Shown here piece after piece: positions 36,251 through 46,065 of a DNA stretch of 64,000 bases; the stretch's first letter is position 1, and each line of letters opens with the position of its first letter. This DNA is from Vibrio fluvialis (GTDB lineage Bacteria > Pseudomonadota > Gammaproteobacteria > Enterobacterales > Vibrionaceae). Below the pieces are notes generated by a model, which was given only the letters and a program-made list of their open reading frames with translations, was not told the DNA's origin and did no database searches. The position numbers and the translations under genes are program-made. The DNA is taken from the NCBI RefSeq assembly GCF_900460245.1, contig NZ_UHIP01000001.1:1426001-1490000 (forward strand), given 5' to 3'.

Positions 36251-36261
36251 AAATCATTCGC

Positions 36262-37632
36262 TTAGCGAGAGGCAAAGTGCATCTGCATTTCGTCATCTTG
36301 CTTGTGTACCCAGCGCAGGCGCAGCCCCAACATCAAGGCCGCCGAACTCAAACCGATAATAAAGCCGATCCAGAATCCTTTGGCGCCCATCGGTTCAACA
36401 ATTAAGTCGGTCATACCCAGGATGTACCCCGAAGGCAGACCCAGAATCCAGTACGCGATAAAGGTTCGGTTAAAAATTGCGGCCATGTCTTTGTAACCGC
36501 GCAGAGCGCCTGCAGCGATGACCTGAACCGCATCCACCACCTGATAAATCGCAGCAAGCATCAGGAGGCTCATTGCCATGCTCACCACTGCCATGTTTTC
36601 GGTGTACAGCATTGATACGTGCTCGCGGAACAAAACGGTCAGGGCCGCCGTCACCACGGCGGTGCCGACACCCAACATCAGACCAACGTTCGAGGAAATA
36701 GCCGCGCCGCGGAAATCTTTCTCACCCAGAGTATGTCCGACACGAATCGACACGGCCGCACCGATACTCATGGGCAACATGAACACCAGAGACGAAAAGT
36801 TAAGTGCAACCTGATGCGCAGCGACAACCAGTGAACCGAGCGGCGCTACCATCAGCGCAACTACTGCAAACAAGGTAACTTCAAAGAAAAGGGCAGCAGC
36901 AACCGGGAAACCAAGACGGAACAAGCGCACCTGGGCTTTTAATTGTGGTTTGTGGAACGTTTCAAACAATTTGATGTGCGCCAAACGGTTTGATGTCACC
37001 ACATAGAACAGCAGCATCAAAAACATCATCCAGTAGACGATCATGGTCGCGACACCACACCCGACGCCGCCTAGTGCTGGCGCGCCAAATTTACCGTAAA
37101 CAAAGATCCAGTTGAGCGGAATGTTGCACAGCAAGCCCAGGAAACCAATTACCATTGCAGGTTTAGTCAGCGACATGCCGTCGGTAAAGCTGCGCAGTGT
37201 CTGGAACAGTAAAAATGCAGGTACCGCAAACACCATCGCGTGCATGTAGCCAATCGATTTTTCCTGCATCAGCGGCTCGACTTTCATCAATCCAAGGATT
37301 GATTCAGTCTGCAACAGCACCACGATAATGGGCACCGACACCAACAGCGCTAATGCACCACCTTGATGAATTTCAAACGGAATTTTATGCTGCCTGCCAG
37401 AGCCATTAAGCTGAGCAACCACAGGTACCAGCGCCATCAATAATCCGATACCGAACAGGATAGAAGGCAGCCAAATGCTGGCCGCGATAGACACCGCTGC
37501 CATGTCGATAGCGCTCACGCCACCAGCCATAATGGTGTCGACAAAACCCATACCCGTCTGAGCAACAGATGCAATCAGGACTGGCGTGGCTAACTTAATT
37601 AAATTAGACGCTTCTTTTTTATAACGGTGCAC
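36262..37632 (-). CDS. norM: NorM, MATE-family multidrug/Na+ antiporter
   Basis: 456 aa, 12 membrane helices. The N-terminus HRYKKEASNLIKLATPVLIASVAQTG is nearly that of V. cholerae and V. parahaemolyticus NorM. The conserved acidic residue in TGMGFVDTIMAGG and the motif LRSFTDGMSLTKP are present. NorM exports cationic dyes and fluoroquinolones with Na+ (established in Vibrio). I start at GTG 37632 with GGAG seven bases upstream, giving the Vibrio length of 456; the frame extends to TTG 37659. Divergent from ribE. Confidence 0.95.
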   Translation of the reverse strand: MHRYKKEASNLIKLATPVLIASVAQTGMGFVDTIMAGGVSAIDMAAVSIAASIWLPSILFGIGLLMALVPVVAQLNGSGRQHKIPFEIHQGGALALLVSVPIIVVLLQTESILGLMKVEPLMQEKSIGYMHAMVFAVPAFLLFQTLRSFTDGMSLTKPAMVIGFLGLLCNIPLNWIFVYGKFGAPALGGVGCGVATMIVYWMMFLMLLFYVVTSNRLAHIKLFETFHKPQLKAQVRLFRLGFPVAAALFFEVTLFAVVALMVAPLGSLVVAAHQVALNFSSLVFMLPMSIGAAVSIRVGHTLGEKDFRGAAISSNVGLMLGVGTAVVTAALTVLFREHVSMLYTENMAVVSMAMSLLMLAAIYQVVDAVQVIAAGALRGYKDMAAIFNRTFIAYWILGLPSGYILGMTDLIVEPMGAKGFWIGFIIGLSSAALMLGLRLRWVHKQDDEMQMHFASR

Positions 37633-37746
37633 GAATTTCTCCGGAAGGAATAACTGCAAGAGAGCACCAAAAGCAAATTTTGATGCTGGAGTGAATGATA
37701 AAGAAATGTCACACTAAGCTCCACGAAAAACTGCCGGAATCACAAA

Positions 37747-38358
37747 ATGTTTACAGGTATTGTGCAAGGCACAGCAAAAGTTGTGACCATCGAAAAGAAA
37801 GAAAAATTCCAGACTCACGTACTTGAACTGCCTGAAGCGTTGGGGCAGGGTTTGTCCATTGGCGCATCTGTCGCGCACAACGGCTGTTGTCTGACGGTAA
37901 CGAAAATCGACGGCACTCAGGTTTCGTTCGATTTAATGCAGGAAACGTTGCGCCTGACCAATCTTGGTGAACTCGCAGCCGGAGATTTGGTCAACATCGA
38001 GCGTGCAGCAAAATTTGGTGATGAAATTGGCGGGCACAGTATGTCTGGCCATATCAGCCAGATGGCAACCATTGTGGATGTGATTGACACCCCGAACAAC
38101 CGTACTATCTGGTTTGAACTGCCACCGCAACATATGAAATACGTGCTGACCAAAGGCTTTATCGGTTTAGATGGCTGCTCGCTGACTATCGGCGAAGTCA
38201 AAGCCAACCGCTTTAACGTCCATCTCATTCCAGAAACGATGCAGCGTACGCTGTTTGGCTACAAACAGATGGGTGACCACGTGAACGTCGAGTTCGACCC
38301 GCAAACTCAGGCGATAGTCGACACCGTAGAACGTGTTCTCGCCGTGCGAGAAGCATAA
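37747..38358 (+). CDS. ribE: Riboflavin synthase alpha chain
   Basis: 203 aa with the two lumazine-binding repeats. The N-terminal MFTGIVQG, the first repeat NGCCLTV and the second [11 protein letters not shown] are recognisable, with GGHSMSGHI between. It makes riboflavin from two 6,7-dimethyl-8-ribityllumazine molecules. The upstream region (about 115 bp) is too short for an FMN riboswitch, and none is seen. Monocistronic with a strong terminator. Confidence 0.95.
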   Translation: MFTGIVQGTAKVVTIEKKEKFQTHVLELPEALGQGLSIGASVAHNGCCLTVTKIDGTQVSFDLMQETLRLTNLGELAAGDLVNIERAAKFGDEIGGHSMSGHISQMATIVDVIDTPNNRTIWFELPPQHMKYVLTKGFIGLDGCSLTIGEVKANRFNVHLIPETMQRTLFGYKQMGDHVNVEFDPQTQAIVDTVERVLAVREA

Positions 38359-38385
38359 AAAAGAGCGCTTAGGCGCTCTTTTTTT
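38357..38385. terminator. Bidirectional terminator ribE / CPXCG gene
   Basis: AAAAAAGAGCGC, TTAG, GCGCTCTTTTTTT; symmetric A and T tails serve both convergent genes. Confidence 0.9.
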
Positions 38386-38386
38386 A

Positions 38387-38590
38387 TCAGAAGATCTGTT
38401 CATCATCCGCATCGACATAAAGTTCGATGGTGTCCTGCTGCTCATCGACCATCATATTGAGATGAATCGCATGGCAACATGCAGGGCAATCGTCATAAAA
38501 CTCCTGGCTACCGTTGGAAGAGTCCAGAGTAATACGGATGGAATGGCCACAATGCGGGCATAGAACCGTTTTTTCAGTGAATTCTTTCAT
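38387..38590 (-). CDS. CPXCG-motif cysteine-rich small protein
   Basis: 67 aa. Two zinc-type knuckles: CPHCG near residue 11 and CPACC near 35. The middle and end are acidic (DADDEQIF). Length and motifs match the CPXCG family of unknown role. The second knuckle ends Cys-Cys instead of Cys-Gly. Confidence 0.85.
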   Translation of the reverse strand: MKEFTEKTVLCPHCGHSIRITLDSSNGSQEFYDDCPACCHAIHLNMMVDEQQDTIELYVDADDEQIF

Positions 38591-38692
38591 CTCGCTTTCC
38601 TTACATCTGTGGGAGATGAATTAATAGTAAGCCGTGAAGTTAGTTAAAGAGATAAATTAAGTACAAAACTTGAGGCAAGGCATAAAACGAAT

Positions 38693-38718
38693 AAAGGGTC
38701 CTTAATCCGGAACCCTTT
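38693..38718 (-). terminator. Probable terminator after the fructosamine kinase gene
   Basis: Minus strand AAAGGGTTCC, loop, GGACCCTTT followed by ATTCGTTTT. The stem is imperfect and the T run broken, so this is moderate. Confidence 0.5.
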
Positions 38719-38756
38719 AACGTCACAAAATGTGTCAAAAAACTCAGTCTAACCTG

Positions 38757-39623
38757 TTAGAAAGAAAGAATTTTTTTAATTAAACTATCCGCCTCAGCCA
38801 AATAGTGACCACCAAAGTGATTGTAGTGATTAAGGATGTGATACAGGTTGTAAATGTCCTTGCGTTCACCGTAGTTGAAATCCAGTGGCATGACACTCTC
38901 ATAACCCTGGTAAAAATCGGGTTGGAATCCACCAAACAGCTCCGTCATGGCGATATCACACTCGCGATCACCCCAGTAGCAAGCCGGATCATAACAAATC
39001 GGACCGAACGCTGAGTTAGCCACATTGCCATGCCACAAATCGCCGTGCAGCAGGGATGGGCGAGGCGTGTGGTTGGCAAGGCGCTGTTTGACCAACTCGA
39101 CAAATTCATCGATGTTGACCATCTCAATGCCTTTCTCTTTCAGCAACTGCAACTGCCAGCCGATACGCTGTTCAGCAAAAAAGTGGTTCCATTTTTTGGT
39201 CCACTGATTGGGCTGAACAATGTTACCGATGTAGTTATCGACATCGAACCCGTACTCTTTTTGATCCCCCCACTGATGAAGTTGCGCCAGTTGAACACCA
39301 AATTTAAAGCTGTTGGCTGCATCGTCCAATGGCTTAGTGGGGAGGTAATTGAGGATGATAAACGCGTGGCTTTTACTGGTACCCACCAGAATAAGCTCCG
39401 GGACAAATACTGTGGAGCTTTCACGCATCATGCGCAGATTTTCCGCCTCTAACTCATACTGAGGCAGAAACTCACGCTGGTTGAGCTTGATGAAATACCG
39501 TTCGCTACCATCGGAGATCATGTAACACTCATGAATGTCTCCGCCGTTGATCTTCGTCTTTTCTGTGATGTCGTATTGAAACATCAGAGTATCTGAGAGC
39601 TGTTGAGCGATCGCTTGCCACAT
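38757..39623 (-). CDS. Fructosamine kinase family protein
   Basis: 288 aa, protein-kinase-like fold. The catalytic motif LLHGDLWHGN and the metal motif CYDPACYWGDRECDIAMTELFGG are the family hallmarks. The N-terminal ATP-lysine region YFIKLNQREF is present. It resembles E. coli YniA; deglycation of ketosamines is the presumed reaction. Monocistronic. Confidence 0.9.
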   Translation of the reverse strand: MWQAIAQQLSDTLMFQYDITEKTKINGGDIHECYMISDGSERYFIKLNQREFLPQYELEAENLRMMRESSTVFVPELILVGTSKSHAFIILNYLPTKPLDDAANSFKFGVQLAQLHQWGDQKEYGFDVDNYIGNIVQPNQWTKKWNHFFAEQRIGWQLQLLKEKGIEMVNIDEFVELVKQRLANHTPRPSLLHGDLWHGNVANSAFGPICYDPACYWGDRECDIAMTELFGGFQPDFYQGYESVMPLDFNYGERKDIYNLYHILNHYNHFGGHYLAEADSLIKKILSF

Positions 39624-39741
39624 AGTGTTGCTCCATCCCCGTACGTCGTTGTATGCAAGTTTAGGCGATCATTGCCAATATTTCAGACCACGAATGCACA
39701 GAATTTCATTCACTTACTGACTCATTCCTACAAATGCATAT

Positions 39742-39763
39742 AAATGTGACTTTTATCAAAAAT
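39742..39763. promoter_or_regulatory. CRP-like site
   Basis: AAATGTGAC-TTTTATCAAAAAT keeps a perfect AAATGTGA left half and TCA-A on the right, close to the 22-bp CRP consensus. It could serve the fructosamine kinase gene or the DUF3802 gene. Confidence 0.4.
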
Positions 39764-39882
39764 ACGAGAACTCATTTCAGCAAGTTATCTCCGCACAATA
39801 ACGATCCGGTGCAATAATGTCGCCTTGTAATGCAATATTGAGCCTTTCTAAGACTCAACGTCCTGTTATCGATTCGCCAAAA

Positions 39883-39957
39883 TGTGTCCGTCTCTTGATA
39901 TTAGGCAAGGTTCTGAGGTAATTATCCTCGGTAAGAAACTGTGAAAAAACGGACACA
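39883..39957 (+). other. Possible structured RNA leader
   Basis: TGTGTCCGT (39883-39891) pairs with ACGGACACA (39949-39957), closing a 75-nt element that has an inner hairpin CTGAGG-N7-CCTCGG. The 3' arm could instead pair with GTGTCTGG at 39985-39992, so two exclusive folds are possible. I do not recognise a known riboswitch class. Confidence 0.35.
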
Positions 39958-40019
39958 TGGCTTAGTATTACACAAGGTAACGTCGTGTCTGGCACAAAGC
40001 GGTATAGCGGAGAAGAAAA

Positions 40020-40361
40020 GTGGTTGTAGAAACCGATGGTTATTTGGCTCTGATTGAACATCTGGCAATGAACATGGATATCTTTACGCGCGAAGGCGAC
40101 ACTGGCAAAGAGAGTGTCGAAGACGTCGTAACGGATATGGTCGCCAGCAACATCATGGCTATCTTTGAGCAAAACCCAGAGCTTCACTCCAGCGTACGTT
40201 TTCAGTTATTGAAAGAAGCCGATTCTGTTGTAGAAGATCTCGGTGAAGTGTTGGCAGGTGTATGGGGTAAACCAGCGACAAACGATCAAATCGTTTTTCT
40301 GGATGAGTATATTGCGCTGGTAAAAAACCTGTTTGATTCAGCAGTCAGCAAGTACGATTAA
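40020..40361 (+). CDS. DUF3802 family protein
   Basis: 113 aa, acidic and helical, no signal peptide or catalytic motif. Matches the Vibrio-restricted DUF3802 family in length and in the stretch DLGEVLAGVWGKPATNDQIVFLD. GTG start with GGAG upstream. The stop overlaps the convergent NlpC/P60 gene by 4 bp. Function unknown. Confidence 0.78.
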   Translation: MVVETDGYLALIEHLAMNMDIFTREGDTGKESVEDVVTDMVASNIMAIFEQNPELHSSVRFQLLKEADSVVEDLGEVLAGVWGKPATNDQIVFLDEYIALVKNLFDSAVSKYD

Positions 40362-40879
40362 TTGACAACGGGCGGATCTTCAATCCGCCTGAATTGCCAG
40401 AACTTAGATGCCCAGTACGGGTTATCCAATCTCGAAATTATCACGCCTTTAGATGTCGATGCATGCATAAAAAGTTTATTGCCCAGATAGACCCCGACAT
40501 GTTGCGTCGTTCGTGATGTCTTGAAGAACACCAAGTCTCCATATTTTGCCTGTTTGTACTTAATCGCATTGCCAACCTGGCTCTGTGACGATGTTGTACG
40601 CGGCAAAGGCTGCTGCCAGGCTTCGCGGTAAGCAATTTGCACAAACGCCGAACAGTCCACGCCACGTTTTGTATTACCGCCCAATTGGTAAGGCACACCT
40701 TGCCACTGGTTATAAATATCAAAAAGCGCAATCTCTTTACGCTCTTCGGTTTGCTCAAATGGCGTCAAACTCTCCGGTACCGACACGGCGGTATCGGGTT
40801 CTGCCTGCTCTTGCGGCGCTGACGAACAACCAGCCAAAACCAGCAATAAAATCAGATAGGGAATGCGATTTATCATCAT
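40358..40879 (-). CDS. NlpC/P60-family lipoprotein peptidoglycan endopeptidase
   Basis: 173 aa. Lipoprotein signal with lipid Cys at 18 (LAGC). The NlpC/P60 domain has catalytic Cys76 in GVDCSAFV, His127 in QHVGVYLG and a third polar His139 in FMHAS. It should cut peptide stems of peptidoglycan at the envelope, like Spr/NlpC in E. coli. Monocistronic. Confidence 0.93.
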   Translation of the reverse strand: MMINRIPYLILLLVLAGCSSAPQEQAEPDTAVSVPESLTPFEQTEERKEIALFDIYNQWQGVPYQLGGNTKRGVDCSAFVQIAYREAWQQPLPRTTSSQSQVGNAIKYKQAKYGDLVFFKTSRTTQHVGVYLGNKLFMHASTSKGVIISRLDNPYWASKFWQFRRIEDPPVVN

Positions 40880-40953
40880 CTGTCACTTAACTGAAATTTG
40901 AATGAAATATTTCTGACACATTCGATTCCTACCATGTCGACGGATCTTTAAAA

Positions 40954-43011
40954 GTGGAATCGGACTCTCAACTTCCTATGACTCAGCTTACTCAGCAGGG
41001 CAAAGTGTTTTCTTTAATCCAAACACTCACTGCCATCTTTATGTCGATCACACTACTCGTTATCGTGTTGTCTGTCACCAGTATCAAAGGCATCGAACGG
41101 GTGGGGTATCAATTCAATCACTTATCGGAGCAGGCATTGCCGCTCGCGTTAAATAACGCCACACTAACCCAAAACATTCTCGAACAGGTCAAATACCTGG
41201 GTTACGGCACGCGTGCCAAAACCACTGACGAGCTCACGGCTATTCAGTCCAACATTTCTGAGCTCGATACGCAAGCCCAGCATTCTCTTGAGCAGATGAA
41301 GACCATCGCGGCTCAATTCAACAATTTGATCGATGCCAGCAAACAACAGGTACTGGTTGACAGCATTGCGCAACTGAGCAACTTATCGAATGATATTCTC
41401 AACGCTCAGCAGCAACAGCTTGCTCAACAACAAGAAATTGCCCAGCAGGCAACAGGCTTTCGTTATGGTTTGAGTTCGATTGGGCCTGAAATGAGCCGTA
41501 TTGCCTCATTTCTTTCTGTCGACAACCCGGAATCGATGGATGCAGCCAATCGCTTTACCGCTTCGGCAAGCTCAATGGAAAGTACTTTCCTGATGCTGAT
41601 GATGCAGGAGGATTTAGACAAGGCACACACCCAATACAAAGAGTTGAAAAGCCGCATTGCGGGCCTTGAACTGGCCTATGACGATTTCAAAGAGTGGCAC
41701 CCGGATGTTACTGACTTTGCCAGCCTGACCGCGCCTTATGACATGGTGAAAACCGGGTTCAAATCCGGCGGCATCCTGGATCAGATCCTCACGAAGTTAG
41801 AAACGTCACAACAACAAAACCAGCAATTTGAGCAAGCGGCCGTCGTCGCTAAACAGACGGTCAGCATTCTGAATGCGTTGTCGGATGATGCCAAATCATT
41901 GATCGCATCCAAAGAGCAAGAAGTGCAAAGCACGATGAAAAACGTCACTTGGATTCAATTGGTGAGTGGCGCGGCTCTGGTGGTGATGATTGTACTTGCC
42001 TGGTTTGGACTGCGTAAATGGGTCAACAGCGGCATGCGAAATATCAGCAAACATCTGACGTTGATGACCGAACACGATCTGGCGCATCAAGCTTCGATGA
42101 CGGGACCGCAAGAGTTTCATCACATCGCAAACCAACTCAATCAGGTGATCGACAGTACACACGATTCCATTTCGACCGTTACACGCAACTGCGAAACGCT
42201 GTATCAAACGGCTGAACTGAGTTACGACGCCGCCGATCAATCGAATAAGAGTCTGGCCCTGCAAAACCAGGCACTGATGAATATGGTGACCACCATCAAC
42301 CAGCTCGAAGCATCAATTCGTGAAATTGCGGGCGTGACCAATGATTCTTACACGGATTCACTGTCTGCCGCGGAGCACTCGGCCAATGGCGTGAAGGTGG
42401 TCGAACTGAACCGTCAACGTCTGGAGTCTCTCGATTCAACGCTCAATATCAACGAATCGGCGATGCTGGAGCTCGACACACGCGTGACCAAAATTCGTGA
42501 AATGGTCGATTTGATCAGCGGTATTGCCGACAGCACCAACTTGCTGGCATTGAACGCCGCGATTGAAGCGGCACGTGCTGGTGAACAGGGCAGAGGGTTT
42601 GCGGTGGTCGCGGATGAAGTGCGCAAGCTTGCCAGCGACACCACAACACAGACAGCCAATATTCGCGAAATGATGAACGAGCTGGTGCAAGCGGCTGGCC
42701 GTTCTCGTCAGGCAGTGGAAGATTCACGTACCGAAATGGCGCATGCTCTCGCATCCAGCGAAGAGGTTAAAACCACCTTCTCTGATATTGAGCAGGCAGT
42801 GACCCACATTCGCGCTCGTGTTGAGCAAATATCTGTGGCCACGGAAGAACAAGAACGCGCTACAGCGGATGTCAGCCAGTCCATTACACAAATTTCAGAG
42901 CAAGGTGAGCAAACTAAGCTACAACTCGAAGCCATGGTCGAAAGCTCAGAGCAAGTGGCCGAAATCGCTGGCCATCAGCAAGCGATGCTGCACAAGTACA
43001 CTCTGAGTTAA
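40954..43011 (+). CDS. Methyl-accepting chemotaxis protein
   Basis: About 685 aa. First helix at about 19-40, a long helical periplasmic part (about 45-325), second helix (328-350), HAMP-like segment and the cytoplasmic signalling domain. The hairpin tip is [40 protein letters not shown]. The ligand is unknown; the periplasmic helical bundle does not look like a Cache domain. No CheR-binding pentapeptide at the C-terminus. Start is GTG 40954 or ATG 40978; neither has a strong ribosome site. Confidence 0.92.
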   Translation: MESDSQLPMTQLTQQGKVFSLIQTLTAIFMSITLLVIVLSVTSIKGIERVGYQFNHLSEQALPLALNNATLTQNILEQVKYLGYGTRAKTTDELTAIQSNISELDTQAQHSLEQMKTIAAQFNNLIDASKQQVLVDSIAQLSNLSNDILNAQQQQLAQQQEIAQQATGFRYGLSSIGPEMSRIASFLSVDNPESMDAANRFTASASSMESTFLMLMMQEDLDKAHTQYKELKSRIAGLELAYDDFKEWHPDVTDFASLTAPYDMVKTGFKSGGILDQILTKLETSQQQNQQFEQAAVVAKQTVSILNALSDDAKSLIASKEQEVQSTMKNVTWIQLVSGAALVVMIVLAWFGLRKWVNSGMRNISKHLTLMTEHDLAHQASMTGPQEFHHIANQLNQVIDSTHDSISTVTRNCETLYQTAELSYDAADQSNKSLALQNQALMNMVTTINQLEASIREIAGVTNDSYTDSLSAAEHSANGVKVVELNRQRLESLDSTLNINESAMLELDTRVTKIREMVDLISGIADSTNLLALNAAIEAARAGEQGRGFAVVADEVRKLASDTTTQTANIREMMNELVQAAGRSRQAVEDSRTEMAHALASSEEVKTTFSDIEQAVTHIRARVEQISVATEEQERATADVSQSITQISEQGEQTKLQLEAMVESSEQVAEIAGHQQAMLHKYTLS

Positions 43012-43799
43012 CTTTCCCGAAATGGCTGGGTAAGCATTTTATCCAGCCATTGTTCTCGGGATTGCTGAAACTGCGGCAGACCGATTTTCATCCCTTCATG
43101 TCCCAATTCTGGCTGGGCAATATAAGTCGCAAACAGCCGATCCCACACCGATAAAAAGAAACCAAAATTGGAGTGTGTCTCACGTTCAATAACAGAATGG
43201 TGGACACGATGCATGTCGGGCGTCACCAGCAGGATGCGCAGCCATTTATCGACCGCAAGCGGCAGACGAGCGTTGCTGTGGTTAAACATTGCGCTGGCAT
43301 TGAGCACAATTTCAAACACAACCACGGCAAGTGGTGAAACACCGATCAACGTCACCGCACCCACTTTAATCCACATCGAGATAATGATTTCGACCGGATG
43401 GAAACGTGTACCGGTGGTGACGTCAATGTCCTGATCCGCGTGATGCATACGGTGCAAACGCCACAAAACGGGCAGGCGATGAAACATCACATGCTGCGCG
43501 TAAATCACGCCGTCTAACAAGATAATGGACAGGACAAAGGCAAGAGCTGGCGGAATTTCCAGCCAGTAAAGCAGGCCAAAGTGAGTCACTTCGGTCCAGT
43601 GCGCCGCGGATACCGCGACGATCGGCATCATCAACGTCAAAAGCAGGCTGTTGAGGCCAACTAAGCCGAGGTTATTTACCCAGCGCAGCCACTTTCTCTG
43701 TGTCAGTATTTTTCGCGGACGATTCGATTCCCACAGTGCACATGCGATCAGCACCAGCATGAAAATCATCAGTCGAACGGTTTCTGTGTGTTGTAACAT
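43008..43799 (-). CDS. Sterol desaturase / fatty acid hydroxylase family protein
   Basis: About 263 aa, four or more membrane helices. Histidine boxes of the di-iron membrane hydroxylases are complete: HVMFH, HRMHHAD and HRVHH. The family hydroxylates or desaturates lipids; Vibrio homologues have no fixed substrate. I start at ATG 43799 with GGAGG five bases upstream. Converges with the chemoreceptor gene by a 4-bp overlap. Confidence 0.88.
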   Translation of the reverse strand: MLQHTETVRLMIFMLVLIACALWESNRPRKILTQRKWLRWVNNLGLVGLNSLLLTLMMPIVAVSAAHWTEVTHFGLLYWLEIPPALAFVLSIILLDGVIYAQHVMFHRLPVLWRLHRMHHADQDIDVTTGTRFHPVEIIISMWIKVGAVTLIGVSPLAVVVFEIVLNASAMFNHSNARLPLAVDKWLRILLVTPDMHRVHHSVIERETHSNFGFFLSVWDRLFATYIAQPELGHEGMKIGLPQFQQSREQWLDKMLTQPFRES

Positions 43800-43918
43800 C
43801 ATCGCCTCCAGCAAATTTCCTTTTCGCTAAAAACTTTACGTTTCCCTCAAGACAACACTGGCGCAGGGCACAAGCTGTCAGTAAAATCGCAGCCTATTTT
43901 TCCTCTGTCACTGCGTCT

Positions 43919-44656
43919 ATGAGAATTCACGCCTTCCATCGTTTGTATCAGTATCGCCTTGAACGATCAACTAAACCTTTTTTGGCTCGCGGGTCACGTA
44001 TCATTCGCTGCCCGTATTGCCATGTCAGTGAAGCGCACTGCTTGTGTGCCCACCAGCCTGATGTCGACACCGACGTTGCGGTGATGTTGATCGTCTCTGA
44101 AAACGAAGTGTTTAAACCCAGCAACACCGGGCGTTTAATTGCCGACATCATAAAAGAAACCTACGTGTTTCAGTGGAGCCGGACAGAACCCGCAGAAGAG
44201 ATGCTGGCGATCCTGAACGATCCTGCCTATTTCCCGATTCTCGTTTTCCCGGCCGAACTTGAAGAAGACAAACAACGCGTCATGACCGCGCTGCCTGAGA
44301 GAACAGACCGTCGCAAACCACTTTTAATTTTCCTCGATGGCAGTTGGCGCGAAGCGAAGCGCATTTTCCGTAAATCGGATTACCTCGCCAATCTGCCTTT
44401 AGTATCGATCGAGCCGGAGACTTTGTCGCGTTACGTCATGCGTAAGTCAGATAACGAACAACATCTGGCGACCGCTGAAGTGGCAAGTTTAGTTTTGGAT
44501 AAGTTCGGGGAATATCAAGCCGCAGACACACTGCGACTGTGGTTCGACGCCTTTAAAGAGAGCTACCTGATGTGTAAGTCTCGCCTCAAAGTGGATGGTG
44601 AAAAAATTGCCCTGAAACGATTCATTGAGCATCGCGAAAGCGAGAAGTCACTCTAA
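43919..44656 (+). CDS. tapT: tRNA-uridine aminocarboxypropyltransferase (TapT/DTW domain)
   Basis: 245 aa. The N-terminal zinc cysteines CPYCHVSEAHCLCAHQP and the DTW-type motif FLDGSWREAKRIFRKSDYL identify the family that makes acp3U at position 47 of tRNA. The canonical DTW triad here reads DGSW. The C-terminal CKSRLKVDGEKIALKRF is typical. Monocistronic, between the desaturase-like gene and nagK. Confidence 0.88.
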   Translation: MRIHAFHRLYQYRLERSTKPFLARGSRIIRCPYCHVSEAHCLCAHQPDVDTDVAVMLIVSENEVFKPSNTGRLIADIIKETYVFQWSRTEPAEEMLAILNDPAYFPILVFPAELEEDKQRVMTALPERTDRRKPLLIFLDGSWREAKRIFRKSDYLANLPLVSIEPETLSRYVMRKSDNEQHLATAEVASLVLDKFGEYQAADTLRLWFDAFKESYLMCKSRLKVDGEKIALKRFIEHRESEKSL

Positions 44657-44817
44657 ACTCTGGCAATTTGCTGGTTGCTAACTGCGCAATCAGTTCAAGT
44701 GACAAAATAAACCCGTCCTTGGTCACGGACTGTGTCAGGTGGTCTATGGATAATACCGCTGTTTAACTTTTGTTATTTTGATCCCAAGGTTGGGGTGCTT
44801 TATTAGGAGAGAATCGC

Positions 44818-45729
44818 ATGTACTACGGCTTTGATGTCGGCGGGACAAAAATTGAGTTTGGTGCATTCAACGAGAAGCTTGAACGCGTAGCCACTGAGCG
44901 CGTGCCGACACCAACAGAAGATTACCAGCTACTGGTGGACACGATCGCTGGTCTGGTTGCGAAATACGATGAAGAATTTGGCGTCCAAGGCACAATTGGT
45001 CTTGGCTTGCCAGGAATGGAAGATGCTGATGATGGTACCGTTCTGACCGTAAACGTACCGTCTGCAAAAGGCAAACCGTTACGCGCAGATCTGGAAGCCA
45101 AAATTGGCCGCAGCGTAAAAATTGAAAACGATGCGAACTGTTTCGCGCTGTCTGAAGCGTGGGATGATGAACTGAAAGACGCGCCATCCGTCATGGGTTT
45201 GATCCTGGGTACAGGTTTTGGCGGTGGTCTGGTTTACGAAGGCAAAGTATTTTCTGGCCGCAACCACGTTGCGGGTGAAATCGGTCACATGCGCTTGCCA
45301 ATTGATGCCTGGTTCCATTTAGGCTCTGATAAAGCGCCGCTGCTGAGCTGTGGTTGCGGCAATAAAGGCTGTATGGATAACTACCTGTCTGGCCGCGGTT
45401 TTGAGCTGATTTACGAACACTACTTTGGCGAAAAGAAGAAAGCGATCGAGATCATCAACGCGCACAAAGAAGGTGAGGCGAAAGCGGTTGAGCACGTTGA
45501 GCGCTTTATGGAACTGCTGGCGATCTGTTTCGGTAATATCTTTACCGCGAACGATCCGCACGTTGTCGTGTTGGGTGGTGGCCTGTCGAACTTCGAACTG
45601 ATCTATGAAGAGATGCCAAAGCGCGTACCTAAGCATCTGCTGTCGGTAGCGAAATGTCCGAAGATCATCAAAGCCAAACATGGCGATTCAGGTGGTGTGC
45701 GCGGCGCGGCATTCCTGAACATCAAATAA
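44818..45729 (+). CDS. nagK: N-acetylglucosamine kinase (ROK family)
   Basis: 303 aa cytoplasmic kinase phosphorylating GlcNAc at O6. ATP motif [14 protein letters not shown], catalytic Asp in [15 protein letters not shown] zinc signature [17 protein letters not shown] and substrate-loop GEIGHMRLP are all present. ATG with AGGAGAG upstream. It supports chitin/GlcNAc use, common in Vibrio. Terminator follows. Confidence 0.93.
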   Translation: MYYGFDVGGTKIEFGAFNEKLERVATERVPTPTEDYQLLVDTIAGLVAKYDEEFGVQGTIGLGLPGMEDADDGTVLTVNVPSAKGKPLRADLEAKIGRSVKIENDANCFALSEAWDDELKDAPSVMGLILGTGFGGGLVYEGKVFSGRNHVAGEIGHMRLPIDAWFHLGSDKAPLLSCGCGNKGCMDNYLSGRGFELIYEHYFGEKKKAIEIINAHKEGEAKAVEHVERFMELLAICFGNIFTANDPHVVVLGGGLSNFELIYEEMPKRVPKHLLSVAKCPKIIKAKHGDSGGVRGAAFLNIK

Positions 45730-45733
45730 AGAA

Positions 45734-45761
45734 AAAGGGCTTGCAGTCGCAAGCCCTTTTT
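45734..45761. terminator. Bidirectional terminator nagK / DUF2960
   Basis: AAAAAGGGCTTGC, AGTC, GCAAGCCCTTTTTT with symmetric tails. Confidence 0.9.
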
Positions 45762-45767
45762 TCATCA

Positions 45768-46037
45768 TCACTGTTTCGGCTTTTTACCGACACCAAAGTT
45801 CTCTTTGGCTTGCAGGGTGATGGTGCCAAATCCCAACTTCTTGAAGTGGTTATCACGGTAGTTACGTACCGCTTTGGTATCCGAAATCGCTTCAATTTGT
45901 TGTTCCATCTTCAGATAGTCTTTCAAATCGATGCCTTCTGCTTCGGCGACCGCTTCATGAATATTGCGATGTTTCTCGTATGAGAATGTCAGCGTTTTCT
46001 CTTCGTTTTTGTAGGTGTAAATAATGGTGCGAGCCAT
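45768..46037 (-). CDS. DUF2960 family protein
   Basis: 89-aa basic, probably cytoplasmic protein, matching the Vibrio family DUF2960 (MARTIIYTYKNEEKTLTFSYEKHRNIHEAVAEAE). No known motif. It lies 28 bp after the mobB-moeA gene and may be carried on the same long transcript. Confidence 0.8.
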   Translation of the reverse strand: MARTIIYTYKNEEKTLTFSYEKHRNIHEAVAEAEGIDLKDYLKMEQQIEAISDTKAVRNYRDNHFKKLGFGTITLQAKENFGVGKKPKQ

Positions 46038-46065
46038 GTTTTCTCTCTCATACCTTATGAATGGG

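Larger units (their letters stand above)
39624..40019. other. Intergenic region upstream of the DUF3802 gene
   Basis: 396 bp holding divergent promoters, a CRP-like site and a long-range inverted repeat (both listed). No ORF on either strand with a plausible ribosome site. Confidence 0.6.

Noticed and set aside
39855..40187. 110-aa minus-strand ORF across the DUF3802 start
   Set aside because: Overlaps DUF3802 and the inverted repeat, no ribosome site, no family resemblance.
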